A DNA stretch of 15,041 nucleotides from Fidelibacterota bacterium (GCA_013203015.1 JABMPO010000319.1:1-15041); one strand, 5' to 3'; counted from the first letter of the stretch, positions 7,740 through 14,958 are shown. Made by a program: numbers and translations. Notes: generated by a model from the letters alone, not told the origin.

Positions 7740-8990
7740 TCAATTTGTTAATTCTGGAATCCGGTTTTCAATTCCAATTTTGTAAGTATCTCTGGCGATA
7801 GCCACTTCCTCATTAGTAGGAATTACAAATATTTTTATTTTTGACTCAGGACTACTGATTATTCTTTCGGCCGGACCGGTAATATTTATGACCTGATCAA
7901 GATCGATACCTAAGTGTCCCAGATCAGCTATTATCCGGGCACGCATCTGGCCGCCATTCTGACCAATCCCACCGGTAAATACGATGGCATCGACGCTTGG
8001 CAATATGGTCAGATAACTACCAATATATTTTCGAATCCGATAGGCAAATATTTCCAATGCCAGTTCCGCCCGCCGATGACCGGCAGCAGCCATTTCTTCC
8101 AAATCACGGACATCATTGGATGCACCGGAGATTCCCAATAAACCGGATTTATTATTGAATATTCGACTTACTTCTGCCGGAGCAAAACCCTTGCGCGTCA
8201 GAAAAAAGCCTATTTCAGGATCCAGATCACCAGTCCGGGTACCCATCATGACCCCTTCCAGAGGAGTCATTCCCATACTTGTATCGATCGATTTCCCGTC
8301 ATTAATGGCGGCGATTGAACAACCATTTCCAAGATGACAAGTAATCAGATTTACATCGTTTTTATGACGATTCAGAATACTGGCGGTTCTTCGTGCAACA
8401 TACCTATGACTGGTTCCATGAAAACCATACCGCCGCACACGGTATTCTTCATACAATTCATAGGGCAAACCATACAGATAAGCCTTTTCCGGTATTGACT
8501 GATGGAAAGCGGTATCAAAACAGGCCACCTGCGGAATGTCACCGAACAATTCTCCGGCAGCTCGTATTCCGGTCAGATTGGGTGGATTGTGCAACGGAGC
8601 CAAATCAAAATTCTCTTCGATAACTGCCTCTAACCGGGAATCAATTAAAACGGATCCCGTGCACGATTCTCCACCATGAACTACCCGATGCCCACAGGCA
8701 TCAATCTCCGACAAATCAGCAATCGCCCCTTTTTCAATATTGGTCAGCATATCAATAACCAGGGTCATTCCAGCCTTATGATCGGAGACGGGCCTCCAAA
8801 CAGTTAGCTCCTGGCCATGGGCCAACTGGGAGGCCTGGGAATTCCCTGCTCCGATCCGCTCGACCGATCCGCTGGCAAGCACTTCGCCAGCTGGCATTCT
8901 ATACAAACGATATTTGATAGAAGAACTGCCACAGTTCAGTACCAGAATCTTCGCATCGCTCGGGGTAGTTACATTTGTGTTGATTACCAT
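7740..8990 (-). CDS. ackA: Acetate kinase
   Basis: The 416-residue ASKHA-fold enzyme interconverts acetate plus ATP with acetyl phosphate plus ADP. Family blocks in order are LVLNCGSSSIKYRLY, GHRVVHGGE, FDTAFHQS, YGFHGTSHRYVARR, ITCHLGNGCSIAAINDGKSIDTSMG, MMGTRTGDLDPEIG and FTGGIGQNG. All expected phosphate- and acetate-binding residues seem present. The protein starts ~14 residues before the first family strand, a short N-terminal extension. Its ATG lies 5 nt after the pta stop with no clear ribosome site, which suggests translational coupling. With pta it either makes ATP from acetyl-CoA or activates acetate released from N-acetyl sugars. Confidence 0.97.
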   Translation of the reverse strand: MVINTNVTTPSDAKILVLNCGSSSIKYRLYRMPAGEVLASGSVERIGAGNSQASQLAHGQELTVWRPVSDHKAGMTLVIDMLTNIEKGAIADLSEIDACGHRVVHGGESCTGSVLIDSRLEAVIEENFDLAPLHNPPNLTGIRAAGELFGDIPQVACFDTAFHQSIPEKAYLYGLPYELYEEYRVRRYGFHGTSHRYVARRTASILNRHKNDVNLITCHLGNGCSIAAINDGKSIDTSMGMTPLEGVMMGTRTGDLDPEIGFFLTRKGFAPAEVSRIFNNKSGLLGISGASNDVRDLEEMAAAGHRRAELALEIFAYRIRKYIGSYLTILPSVDAIVFTGGIGQNGGQMRARIIADLGHLGIDLDQVINITGPAERIISSPESKIKIFVIPTNEEVAIARDTYKIGIENRIPELTN

Positions 8991-8995
8991 ACAAT

Positions 8996-9997
8996 TCAGT
9001 AGCTGGTCGATTTGTTTTGGGCTTGCACGACCGTAATGGCCGTGACGGCGATTATATCTTCGACACTGGCACCTCGGGACAGATCATTAATCGGGCTGGC
9101 GAATCCTTGCATAATAGGTCCAATGGCTTTGCTGCCAGCTAAATATTGGACAAGTTTATAGGCAATATTTCCTGAATCCAGATCGGGAAATATCAAGACA
9201 TTGGCTGAACCGGCCACCAGACTATCTTTTACTTTTTTGGCGGCTACCTGGGGAATCAAAGCCGCATCGGCCTGGAATTCGCCATCGATCAACAAATGGG
9301 GGGCTTTCTCCCGGGCTATGGCGACAGTATCACGAACTTTATCGACTCGAATGTGATTAGCCGATCCCTGGGTAGCAAATGATAACAATGCAATTCTCGG
9401 TTCAACTCCCAGTAGTGCTTTCGCATTTGCACCGGAAGCGATAGCTATTTCTGCCAATTCTTGAGGAGTGGGATCAATATTCACGGCACAGTCAGCAAAT
9501 ATAATTGGATAATCTATTTGTCCATAATAATCGGGAATAATCATAATAAAAAAACTTGAAGGAGTAGATATTCCCGGTTCAAAACCGATCGTCAGCGATG
9601 CGGCCTGAATGACGGAAGTTGTGGCGTTGGCTACGCCGGCAACCATTCCAGCGGCGGCTCCCGCTTTGACCATCATGCCGGCAAATGATAACGGTTTCTT
9701 GATCAATCGCCGAGCAATAGTTGGCTTGACCTTCCGGCGTTGGCTGTACAATTCAGCATAAGTATCCAGCAGGCTAGCATCTTGATTATTCTGGATTTCA
9801 ACTCCTGCAAGATTAATCCCCAGACCATCGGCTAGGCCGGTAAGCTCGGCCTTTTCCCCCACCAAAATCGGTCGAGCTATTTTCAATTCTGATACTTTAA
9901 CAGCAGCCCGTAAAATGCGTTCATCATGGGCTTCGGGATATACAATTCGGACCGGATTTTGTTGTGCCGCTTGAATAAAGTGTTCGATCAAGTCCAT
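8996..9997 (-). CDS. pta: Phosphate acetyltransferase (short class, PTA_PTB domain only)
   Basis: The 333-residue enzyme moves acetyl between CoA and phosphate. Its length is that of class I Pta, without the extra N-terminal DRTGG-type domains of the E. coli enzyme. Typical segments are RIVYPEAHDERILRAA at the N terminus, AGMVAGVANATTSVIQAASLTIG, FADCAVNIDPTPQELA, ALLSFATQGSA, and SANVLIFPDLDSGNIAYKLVQYL with GPIMQGFASPINDLSRG near the end. It is the first gene of the six-gene minus-strand run and has the only strong promoter I see for it, with a putative NagR operator in the spacer. Confidence 0.96.
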   Translation of the reverse strand: MDLIEHFIQAAQQNPVRIVYPEAHDERILRAAVKVSELKIARPILVGEKAELTGLADGLGINLAGVEIQNNQDASLLDTYAELYSQRRKVKPTIARRLIKKPLSFAGMMVKAGAAAGMVAGVANATTSVIQAASLTIGFEPGISTPSSFFIMIIPDYYGQIDYPIIFADCAVNIDPTPQELAEIAIASGANAKALLGVEPRIALLSFATQGSANHIRVDKVRDTVAIAREKAPHLLIDGEFQADAALIPQVAAKKVKDSLVAGSANVLIFPDLDSGNIAYKLVQYLAGSKAIGPIMQGFASPINDLSRGASVEDIIAVTAITVVQAQNKSTSY

Positions 9998-10020
9998 TGT
10001 ACTCTCATGTAGTCGTATCG

Positions 10021-10049
10021 ATGTTAACTTGTCTATACATCTTAATCAA
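10021..10049 (-). promoter_or_regulatory. Sigma-70-like promoter for pta-ackA-acp-nagR-DUF4954-nagB
   Basis: Reading the minus strand, a -35 TTGATT (10049-10044) and a -10 TAACAT (10026-10021) are separated by exactly 17 nt. Each matches the consensus at four of six positions. The expected start site near 10014 gives a leader of roughly 17 nt before the pta ATG at 9997. The HutC-type operator falls in the spacer. Confidence 0.55.
10030..10039. promoter_or_regulatory. Putative NagR (GntR/HutC-class) operator
   Basis: TGTCTATACA contains GTCTATAC (10031-10038), which fits the HutC-class operator pattern GT-[A/C]-TA-[G/T]-AC, with TGT/ACA ends. It lies between the -35 and -10 boxes of the pta promoter, where a bound repressor would block RNA polymerase. 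I found no second match in the window by eye. The regulator encoded at 6667-7431 is the obvious candidate, giving autoregulation. Confidence 0.5.
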
Positions 10050-10123
10050 GTAAAAAAACCATGTGTCCCCCTCTTTCCTGAAAGATTGAAGTCATACCAA
10101 TAGCCCGTGATTAATTGCTAACT

Positions 10124-10155
10124 CTGGTGTTGCAACGCAGGAGCGATGCAACCAG
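10124..10155. repeat. GC-rich hairpin between pta and the NagB/PIG-L fusion
   Basis: GTTGCA (10129-10134) pairs with TGCAAC (10147-10152). CGC/GCG pairs continue inward past one A/A mismatch to a 4-nt loop, and CTG/CAG pairs lie outside a 2-nt bulge. It lies ~60 nt downstream of the fusion-gene stop on the minus strand. No T run follows on either strand, so a REP-like element or transcript-end structure is more likely than a classical terminator. The rest of the 213-bp gap (9998-10210) holds the pta promoter. Confidence 0.5.
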
Positions 10156-10210
10156 TAAAAAGAAATGAAAAATCTAATGTCTGTTCAGCTTAAGGCTATT
10201 AACCCCTCGA

Positions 10211-12532
10211 TTAACTAATTTGCCCTTCCATCGATTTTTCTAAATTGCGCGCCATTTTGAGGAATTCAGTTACAGTGAGTTCTTTCAGGAAAATTAAGCC
10301 GTGCGATGCTCGCAATCTGGGATGCTCGTTTTGATACCAGAAATCTTTCCCCAATAGTAATTCCAGTTGCTGGTGTTGTTCGACCCAGATTCGCTGGGCT
10401 AAATCACTAAAAGGCCCATCATATTCGTAGCTGGGAAAAGAAGCCTCCTTCTGACTCAAATAACTCTCGAGAAACATTGACTGGAACACCGCTAATGAGT
10501 TCAGTGAAACCGGAATGATAATATCAGCATCGGCCGGATTAAATCGGTACCAAACATTTCGATAGCCCCAAATTTTCAGATCGTTAATATCGGCTTCTTT
10601 CTGCCATTCGCGGACGGCCTCGGCAATTGCCTGTAGTACTTTATAATGGGTATCGGGTCCGCTACCCTCCGGATCCAGAGCCAGAGTGATAACAGTTGGT
10701 TTATAGGTTCGCAATTGCTCCAGGATGGGTGGTATATCCCGTTTTCTATCGGGTTGTTCCGTAAAAACATCCCCCGTATAGAACCCCAGCCTGAGATGGC
10801 TCACATCCTGCACCCGCACACCGAGATGAGCCCATACCAATTCTTCCTCGAATTCGCGTATCATGCCCTTCAATCGCTGAATCTTGCTGGGGTTTTTCTC
10901 CCCATCGTAACAATTTTCCAGGTAAGTAATAACGTCACCAATTTTGGATGCCAGTTCGTTTTTTGAATCAATGGCATAGATTTCCACCAGCGCTCGCACT
11001 ACCCGATGGCATAATCCGCGTTTTTGGCCGGCGGGATTTCTGGAGGCGATTTTATTCAGATAATGATAGACATCTTTGTCGCGTTTAAATTTATAGCCCG
11101 ACTCAAAGAAATCAGGATAATTGGTCATCTGAATTAAACCGCCCTGCAATAGTTTTAAAGTCTCACTAAGTACCGAGATAACATAGGCATTGGTGACCGA
11201 TGTAAAACCGGATGTCAGTATCGAAAAATGATGGTAATTGCGGGGTGTTCGGACCAGGTGCATAACCTGGGGAGCGTAGCCCAGCATAATATCATCATGA
11301 TGGGGACCGGTGTGGTAGATTCGCTGATCGACCGGCAGATCCAAACCACGGTCAATTTTGCTGACCAAATCAACCAGAACTTCAGCAACAGTTTTGTCAT
11401 TGAGATTTGGTATCTGACTGCAATAGCGATCCGATTTCAAATCATCGACAGTAAGATGGTGACCATATTTATTTAGTTTTTGTGTTAATCTGATAATCGA
11501 TCGTTTGGTTTTTTCCGGCACCCACTTCCCCTCAAAATAATACTCATCAAGACTATCCGTGAGGTTGGAGGCCGCCCCTCGGGTCAGGTAGAACCGGCCA
11601 TTGACTAATTGCTGAATAGCCGTGGCGGGTAAACGGATGTTGGGATCACTTTCCAGAGATTCTTTAACGATTTCCGCTTTAGCTTCCCCAGCGGCAATGA
11701 TAATAGCGGTAGCAGCCGGATTTGCAGTAATTGTTGTCAGGCCAATTGTGATAACCAAGCGATTACCGGATATTTCGATTCCACCCAGATCACCGGCAGC
11801 GGCGGCCTGAGTTTCAAAATTTGTTTCCATTAAACGGGTAGTCGAATTATGATCCGAACCGCGCACATTAAAAGCTATATGTCCATCCGGTCCGATTCCT
11901 CCCAGAAAAAATCCAATGCCACCCTTTTCCCTGATCTGCTGCTCGTATTCCGAACACCACTGGTCCACCATAAATATTGTTGCTTGCTGCCGGCATTCCA
12001 ATTCCTTACTACAATCGCGGTACCTCAATGACAGATCGACCCGATAATCGGGAAAAATAAATTCCAATGGTAGATTTTCGACCGTGGGAATCTGACTGGA
12101 ATTGATTAATTGTGCCCGTTTTGGATCGAGGCCAAAACCTTTTATGTAATATTCATTAACATAGTGGAAAAAGCTGTTATGCTGTTTCGGATCGATGGGA
12201 AAAAATTCGTCGATTTGAACGAAATGCAGGCCGTTCAGGGCCGGTTTATTTTTCAGGGTTAAGCCATTATCATGGCGTAAAGTCGTAAGACTTTTATCAT
12301 TCCAGTTTCCCAATAAATGATTAACCCATCTGATAAAATATTCCGGAGTTTTGCCGGTCGGCAGGCTGATGACCCCTTCCGGGTTTTCGCCGACCCATTC
12401 GAGGAACCGCAGGGCCGTAAAAAATCCCAGTTTAGGAAAATTCTCTACCACAATGTAGGGGATTTTGGAAGTCGGTTCTTTGCGATTTGAGTTACCAAAA
12501 AAACTTCGTTCAACCGGCGATAAATTTTTCAT
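10211..12532 (-). CDS. NagB-like/PIG-L (LmbE) fusion, putative amino-sugar deacetylase
   Basis: The 773-residue two-domain protein resembles the long 'NagB' proteins of Bacteroidetes. Residues ~25-345 form a sugar-phosphate isomerase/deaminase domain (SLPTGKTPEYF, FVQIDEFF with Asp108, GGIGPDGHIAFNVRGSD with Asp216 and His218). The catalytic Glu148 of E. coli NagB is replaced by Val223. Residues ~400-760 form a PIG-L domain with GPHHDDIMLG and TLALDPEGSGPDTHYK; His411, Asp414 and His629 are the likely zinc ligands, although the canonical HPDDE reads HHDDI. PIG-L enzymes remove acetyl from GlcNAc-type sugars. I infer a GlcNAc-phosphate deacetylase with a sugar-binding, possibly non-deaminating, NagB-like domain. 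It is transcribed toward pta but has its own upstream region. Confidence 0.88.
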   Translation of the reverse strand: MKNLSPVERSFFGNSNRKEPTSKIPYIVVENFPKLGFFTALRFLEWVGENPEGVISLPTGKTPEYFIRWVNHLLGNWNDKSLTTLRHDNGLTLKNKPALNGLHFVQIDEFFPIDPKQHNSFFHYVNEYYIKGFGLDPKRAQLINSSQIPTVENLPLEFIFPDYRVDLSLRYRDCSKELECRQQATIFMVDQWCSEYEQQIREKGGIGFFLGGIGPDGHIAFNVRGSDHNSTTRLMETNFETQAAAAGDLGGIEISGNRLVITIGLTTITANPAATAIIIAAGEAKAEIVKESLESDPNIRLPATAIQQLVNGRFYLTRGAASNLTDSLDEYYFEGKWVPEKTKRSIIRLTQKLNKYGHHLTVDDLKSDRYCSQIPNLNDKTVAEVLVDLVSKIDRGLDLPVDQRIYHTGPHHDDIMLGYAPQVMHLVRTPRNYHHFSILTSGFTSVTNAYVISVLSETLKLLQGGLIQMTNYPDFFESGYKFKRDKDVYHYLNKIASRNPAGQKRGLCHRVVRALVEIYAIDSKNELASKIGDVITYLENCYDGEKNPSKIQRLKGMIREFEEELVWAHLGVRVQDVSHLRLGFYTGDVFTEQPDRKRDIPPILEQLRTYKPTVITLALDPEGSGPDTHYKVLQAIAEAVREWQKEADINDLKIWGYRNVWYRFNPADADIIIPVSLNSLAVFQSMFLESYLSQKEASFPSYEYDGPFSDLAQRIWVEQHQQLELLLGKDFWYQNEHPRLRASHGLIFLKELTVTEFLKMARNLEKSMEGQIS

Positions 12533-12753
12533 AATTAGCTCTGAGTTTGGTCTTCTGCTAAGAAAACCGTTTACTATTTGATTAAAAGAAATGGAAATTT
12601 ACAGTCAAAAATGAAATCAATTCACCATGCTGGTCTAAAATGTAGAAATATATAAATTAATGCTCTGGTGGCTTTGTCATCCAAAGTCCCAAGCATATCG
12701 GGTCATAGTTTACCAGGCTATGCTGAAGTTGTAGTTGGTTTTAACTGTCACGC

Positions 12754-12776
12754 CTGCCTACGCTTCGCTACGGCAG
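12754..12776. repeat. Short GC-rich hairpin resembling a dispersed repeat
   Basis: CTGCC (12754-12758) pairs with GGCAG (12772-12776) around a 13-nt loop that contains GCTTCGC. The string CTACGCTTCGCTACGGCAG resembles, from memory, short palindromic repeats common in environmental and candidate-phylum genomes. There is only one copy in this window, so repeat status cannot be shown here. Confidence 0.4.
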
Positions 12777-12789
12777 ATAAACTTTTGAG

Positions 12790-12823
12790 GGCGAGGGATT
12801 TTAAGTAATCTAGGCTGCTCGCC
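12790..12823. repeat. Second intergenic hairpin
   Basis: GGCGAG (12790-12795) pairs with CTCGCC (12818-12823), and inside it GATT (12797-12800) pairs with AATC (12807-12810). It starts 14 nt after the CTGCC/GGCAG hairpin, so both could be parts of one structured element or RNA. No covariance evidence is available. Confidence 0.35.
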
Positions 12824-12857
12824 TAACTTCAACAATAATATAATTTAGAAGTATTGG

Positions 12858-12885
12858 TTGAAAACGGTATTACATGGGGTATGAT
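12858..12885 (+). promoter_or_regulatory. Promoter for the two-gene putative defence operon
   Basis: TTGAAA (12858-12863) and TATGAT (12880-12885) each match the sigma-70 boxes at five of six positions, with a 16-nt spacer. The start site would be near 12892, giving a leader of ~39 nt with a GAGGG ribosome site at 12921-12925. An alternative TTGAAA/TTATAA pair (12889-12918) would place the start too close to the ATG. Confidence 0.45.
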
Positions 12886-12930
12886 AAATTGAAATTTAGT
12901 AATTTTGCTTAATTATAAAAGAGGGAAAGC

Positions 12931-13938
12931 ATGAAATATTTAAAATGTCCAGTCTGTGAAAAGTTCGCGACCACAAAAAAAGAGAAAAACGAACGTTTTG
13001 AGTATCAGTGTTTTGTGTGTGGGTCTTTTACAATCTCTGAGCAGTTATTTGTTTCTTTTAATAAAAAATTTACAACATCAGATGAAAGAGTATGTCTTTC
13101 AAATTATTTATCACTACAGAAACACACAACGTTAAGTAATATAAATTTCAACGATACTGTAAAATATTTAGTAAAACCAAATCCCGCTGAAAGAGCGGAC
13201 AATCTATTTTTATATCTAGCACATCTCAATCAAGAAATTGGATCAGTAATTCCTTACGCTGAATTAATCGAATTTCTAACATATATATTTGCTCCCTCTG
13301 CTTTGCCATCAAAAGCATCATTCTATGATAAACAGTTTGCTACAGATTTTAAATATGTCTTACGTGCGTATTCTCAAAGCCATTCATTTAAATATTCTGA
13401 AATAGAGGGTTTAATAGATAGTTTTTTAATAAAGGAAAAGAAATATTTAGAAGAGGGGTATGGTTCATTTAGGACATTTAATCACCACCCAGGGTTGATA
13501 ATTACGCCCCGAGGCTGGTCATTCTTTAACGAAAATATTAGAGGTGTTGATAGTTCACAGGGATTCATTGCCATTGATTTTGATCCCAAGTTCAATGATT
13601 TAATTGAATGGATAAAAGCGGCCATAAAAGAAGCAGGTTATTCACCAATGTGTTTAAAAGGACACGATCATAATGTAATCATCGATGATGAAATGTATCT
13701 CCAAATTAGAAAAAGCAAATTTTTAATTGCAGATTTGTCGTCAGATAATAATGGAGCTTATTTTGAAGCCGGGTTTGCTTTAGGACTTGATAAGGATGTA
13801 ATTCCAACTTGTAAGGAAGGTCATAGTCCCCATTTTGATATCAACCACCGTTTACTAACTAAATGGAATCCTGATGATCCCGAAAAATTTATTAAAGCAC
13901 TGACAAATAGAATTCTAAACACTATTGGTGAAGGATAA
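12931..13938 (+). CDS. Zinc-ribbon protein with C-terminal nucleoside 2-deoxyribosyltransferase/TIR-like domain
   Basis: The 335-residue protein has three parts. Residues 6-31 form a zinc ribbon (CPVC at 6-9, CFVCG at 27-31). Residues ~40-200 are a helical region ending in a winged-helix-like GLIITPRGWSFFNENI. Residues 211-330 form a Rossmann-like domain: GFIAIDFD (211-218), DDEMYLQIRKSKFLIADLSSDNNGAYFEAGFALGL (ending at residue 286), DVIPTC (289-294), HFDINHR (301-307), and Trp312. Glu279 in YFEAGFA sits where nucleoside 2-deoxyribosyltransferases keep their nucleophile. I recognise this architecture as a widespread uncharacterised family; the domain superfamily is used in nucleotide-centred conflict systems. 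It could hydrolyse or bind a nucleotide signal. It is AT-rich (16 of 60 bases G/C in 13021-13080) and 18 nt upstream of a nuclease-like gene. Confidence 0.75.
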   Translation: MKYLKCPVCEKFATTKKEKNERFEYQCFVCGSFTISEQLFVSFNKKFTTSDERVCLSNYLSLQKHTTLSNINFNDTVKYLVKPNPAERADNLFLYLAHLNQEIGSVIPYAELIEFLTYIFAPSALPSKASFYDKQFATDFKYVLRAYSQSHSFKYSEIEGLIDSFLIKEKKYLEEGYGSFRTFNHHPGLIITPRGWSFFNENIRGVDSSQGFIAIDFDPKFNDLIEWIKAAIKEAGYSPMCLKGHDHNVIIDDEMYLQIRKSKFLIADLSSDNNGAYFEAGFALGLDKDVIPTCKEGHSPHFDINHRLLTKWNPDDPEKFIKALTNRILNTIGEG

Positions 13939-13956
13939 AATTGGAGTGTATCTAAC

Positions 13957-14697
13957 ATGAAGATTAATCTAATAAGAAAACCAATATTATTTGCAATTCA
14001 TGATGATGAAGCAGTTTCGATTAACAGTATTAATAATAATAATAGATATTTGATATACACTTGCGATGAATGCAATGAAGTGCTTATTCCTCGGATTGGT
14101 AAAGCTAAAAATAAAGATGGTACCACCAGACTGAGCTCGTTTGCCCACAAAAGTGGAAATGAATCCTGTTCGGGTGGTGAAGGTATTATTCACAAATATG
14201 CCACTATGTTAATTCAGGAGAAGAAATATATATATTCCCCTAAGCGAAATGGTAAGAAAAAAAAGATAGAATTTTCTAAAGTATATAGAAAAAAACAGAA
14301 TTTAAGAATAGGAAATTCAGATTTTGAATGTGATGCAAAGTGTATTAGTAGTGTCGGCGAGTTTTTCATTGAAATTTATTTCTCTAACCCATGTGTGGAA
14401 GAAAAGATAGATTATTATAATGATAATAACCTCCTATCTGTTGATATAGATATAAGAAAAATAAAAGACGTCGATGTATCTGACATTGACGATTATATTT
14501 TAGAAAAATCTCCACGTAAGTGGATATACAATCCAGATAAAAGCAAGATTGAAGCCAAGATTAAACCTCCTATTGGAAATGGTGAGAGCAAGTGGCTACA
14601 GTATATTGCTGGTGGAGTATTAGCTGTTATTACTGCTATCGAGGTAGGTTCACATGTAAAAGAATGGTGGTCGGCCAGAAATAAGGATGAAAATTAA
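13957..14697 (+). CDS. CoiA-like PD-(D/E)XK nuclease with zinc finger and C-terminal membrane segment
   Basis: The 246-residue protein resembles the competence protein CoiA family. Residues 36-71 look like its zinc-binding head (CDEC at 36-39, SSFAHKSGNESC with His64 and Cys71), followed by the typical EGIIHKYATMLIQ segment (His79). The nuclease core fits the PD-(D/E)XK plan: Glu105 in IEFSKVYRKK, Asp126 in FECDAKC, and Glu139 in EFFIEIYFSN, where CoiA proteins usually read EIQ-S. Near residues 213-232 WLQYIAGGVLAVITAIEVGS is a probable single membrane segment, short and containing Glu229, with a charged tail. It starts 18 nt after the upstream stop with a GGAG site. Seven of ten Arg codons are AGA, unlike the core genes. 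CoiA relatedness is from motifs; activity is inferred. Confidence 0.65.
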   Translation: MKINLIRKPILFAIHDDEAVSINSINNNNRYLIYTCDECNEVLIPRIGKAKNKDGTTRLSSFAHKSGNESCSGGEGIIHKYATMLIQEKKYIYSPKRNGKKKKIEFSKVYRKKQNLRIGNSDFECDAKCISSVGEFFIEIYFSNPCVEEKIDYYNDNNLLSVDIDIRKIKDVDVSDIDDYILEKSPRKWIYNPDKSKIEAKIKPPIGNGESKWLQYIAGGVLAVITAIEVGSHVKEWWSARNKDEN

Positions 14698-14818
14698 GGA
14701 CCTTACACATGTTACCTTGTTACATGGGATATAATATCCTTTGCATCATTGCTCTATCTAATTCTAAGTACATTAATTTAGAGAATATGATCGACAGCGG
14801 TATGTAACTCAGTATAAT

Positions 14819-14844
14819 AAAAGCGGAGCATCCCTACTGCTTTT
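14819..14844. terminator. Possible terminator between the operon and tRNA-Ser
   Basis: AAAAGCGG (14819-14826) pairs with CTGCTTTT (14837-14844), 8 bp including one G-T pair, around a 10-nt loop. On the minus strand the second arm ends GCTTTT followed by ATTATA, which suits termination of the tRNA transcript ~116 nt downstream. On the plus strand it would follow the CoiA-like gene by ~120 nt. Confidence 0.35.
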
Positions 14845-14958
14845 CGGGGCGCAGGGTGGCGGATCAGTCTACGTCATCTATAATGACTACGCCTGACATG
14901 GAGGGCGGGCACAACTATGTCCTTGCAGGACTACGTTTTGTAAAATTCGAACCAGTGA

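Larger units (their letters stand above)
12533..12930. other. Divergent intergenic region (398 bp)
   Basis: This gap separates the minus-strand NagB/PIG-L fusion from the plus-strand two-gene operon. I see no gene in it. The left part (12533-12660) is AT-rich and should hold the fusion-gene promoter; TTGACT on the minus strand near 12610 is a weak -35 candidate, with no good -10. The centre (12740-12823) is GC-richer and carries two hairpins. The right part holds a plus-strand promoter. A change in base composition occurs across this gap. Confidence 0.6.

Noticed and set aside
10099..10200. AATAGCC/GGCTATT inverted repeat as ends of a mobile element
   Set aside because: Seven-base inverted matches about 90 nt apart are expected by chance in a region this long; there is no target duplication or transposase.
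12630..12637. CTGGTCTA upstream of the NagB/PIG-L fusion as a second NagR operator
   Set aside because: Only one half of a possible palindrome is present; the other half reads AAAATG and does not fit the GT-N-TA-N-AC pattern.
12724..12831. TGAAGTT/AACTTCA inverted repeat as ends of a MITE-like element
   Set aside because: Same reason: seven bases at this spacing is not significant and no target duplication is seen.
14708..14739. CATGT/ACATG stem and GGATAT/ATATCC palindrome just after the CoiA-like gene
   Set aside because: The stems are 5-6 bp in AT-rich DNA without a T run; not enough to call a terminator or operator.
14867..14896. Plus-strand reading VYVIYNDYA, resembling the start of a GIY-YIG nuclease
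   Set aside because: It stops after nine codons, and no downstream GIY-YIG motif continues in any plus-strand frame; the similarity is too short.
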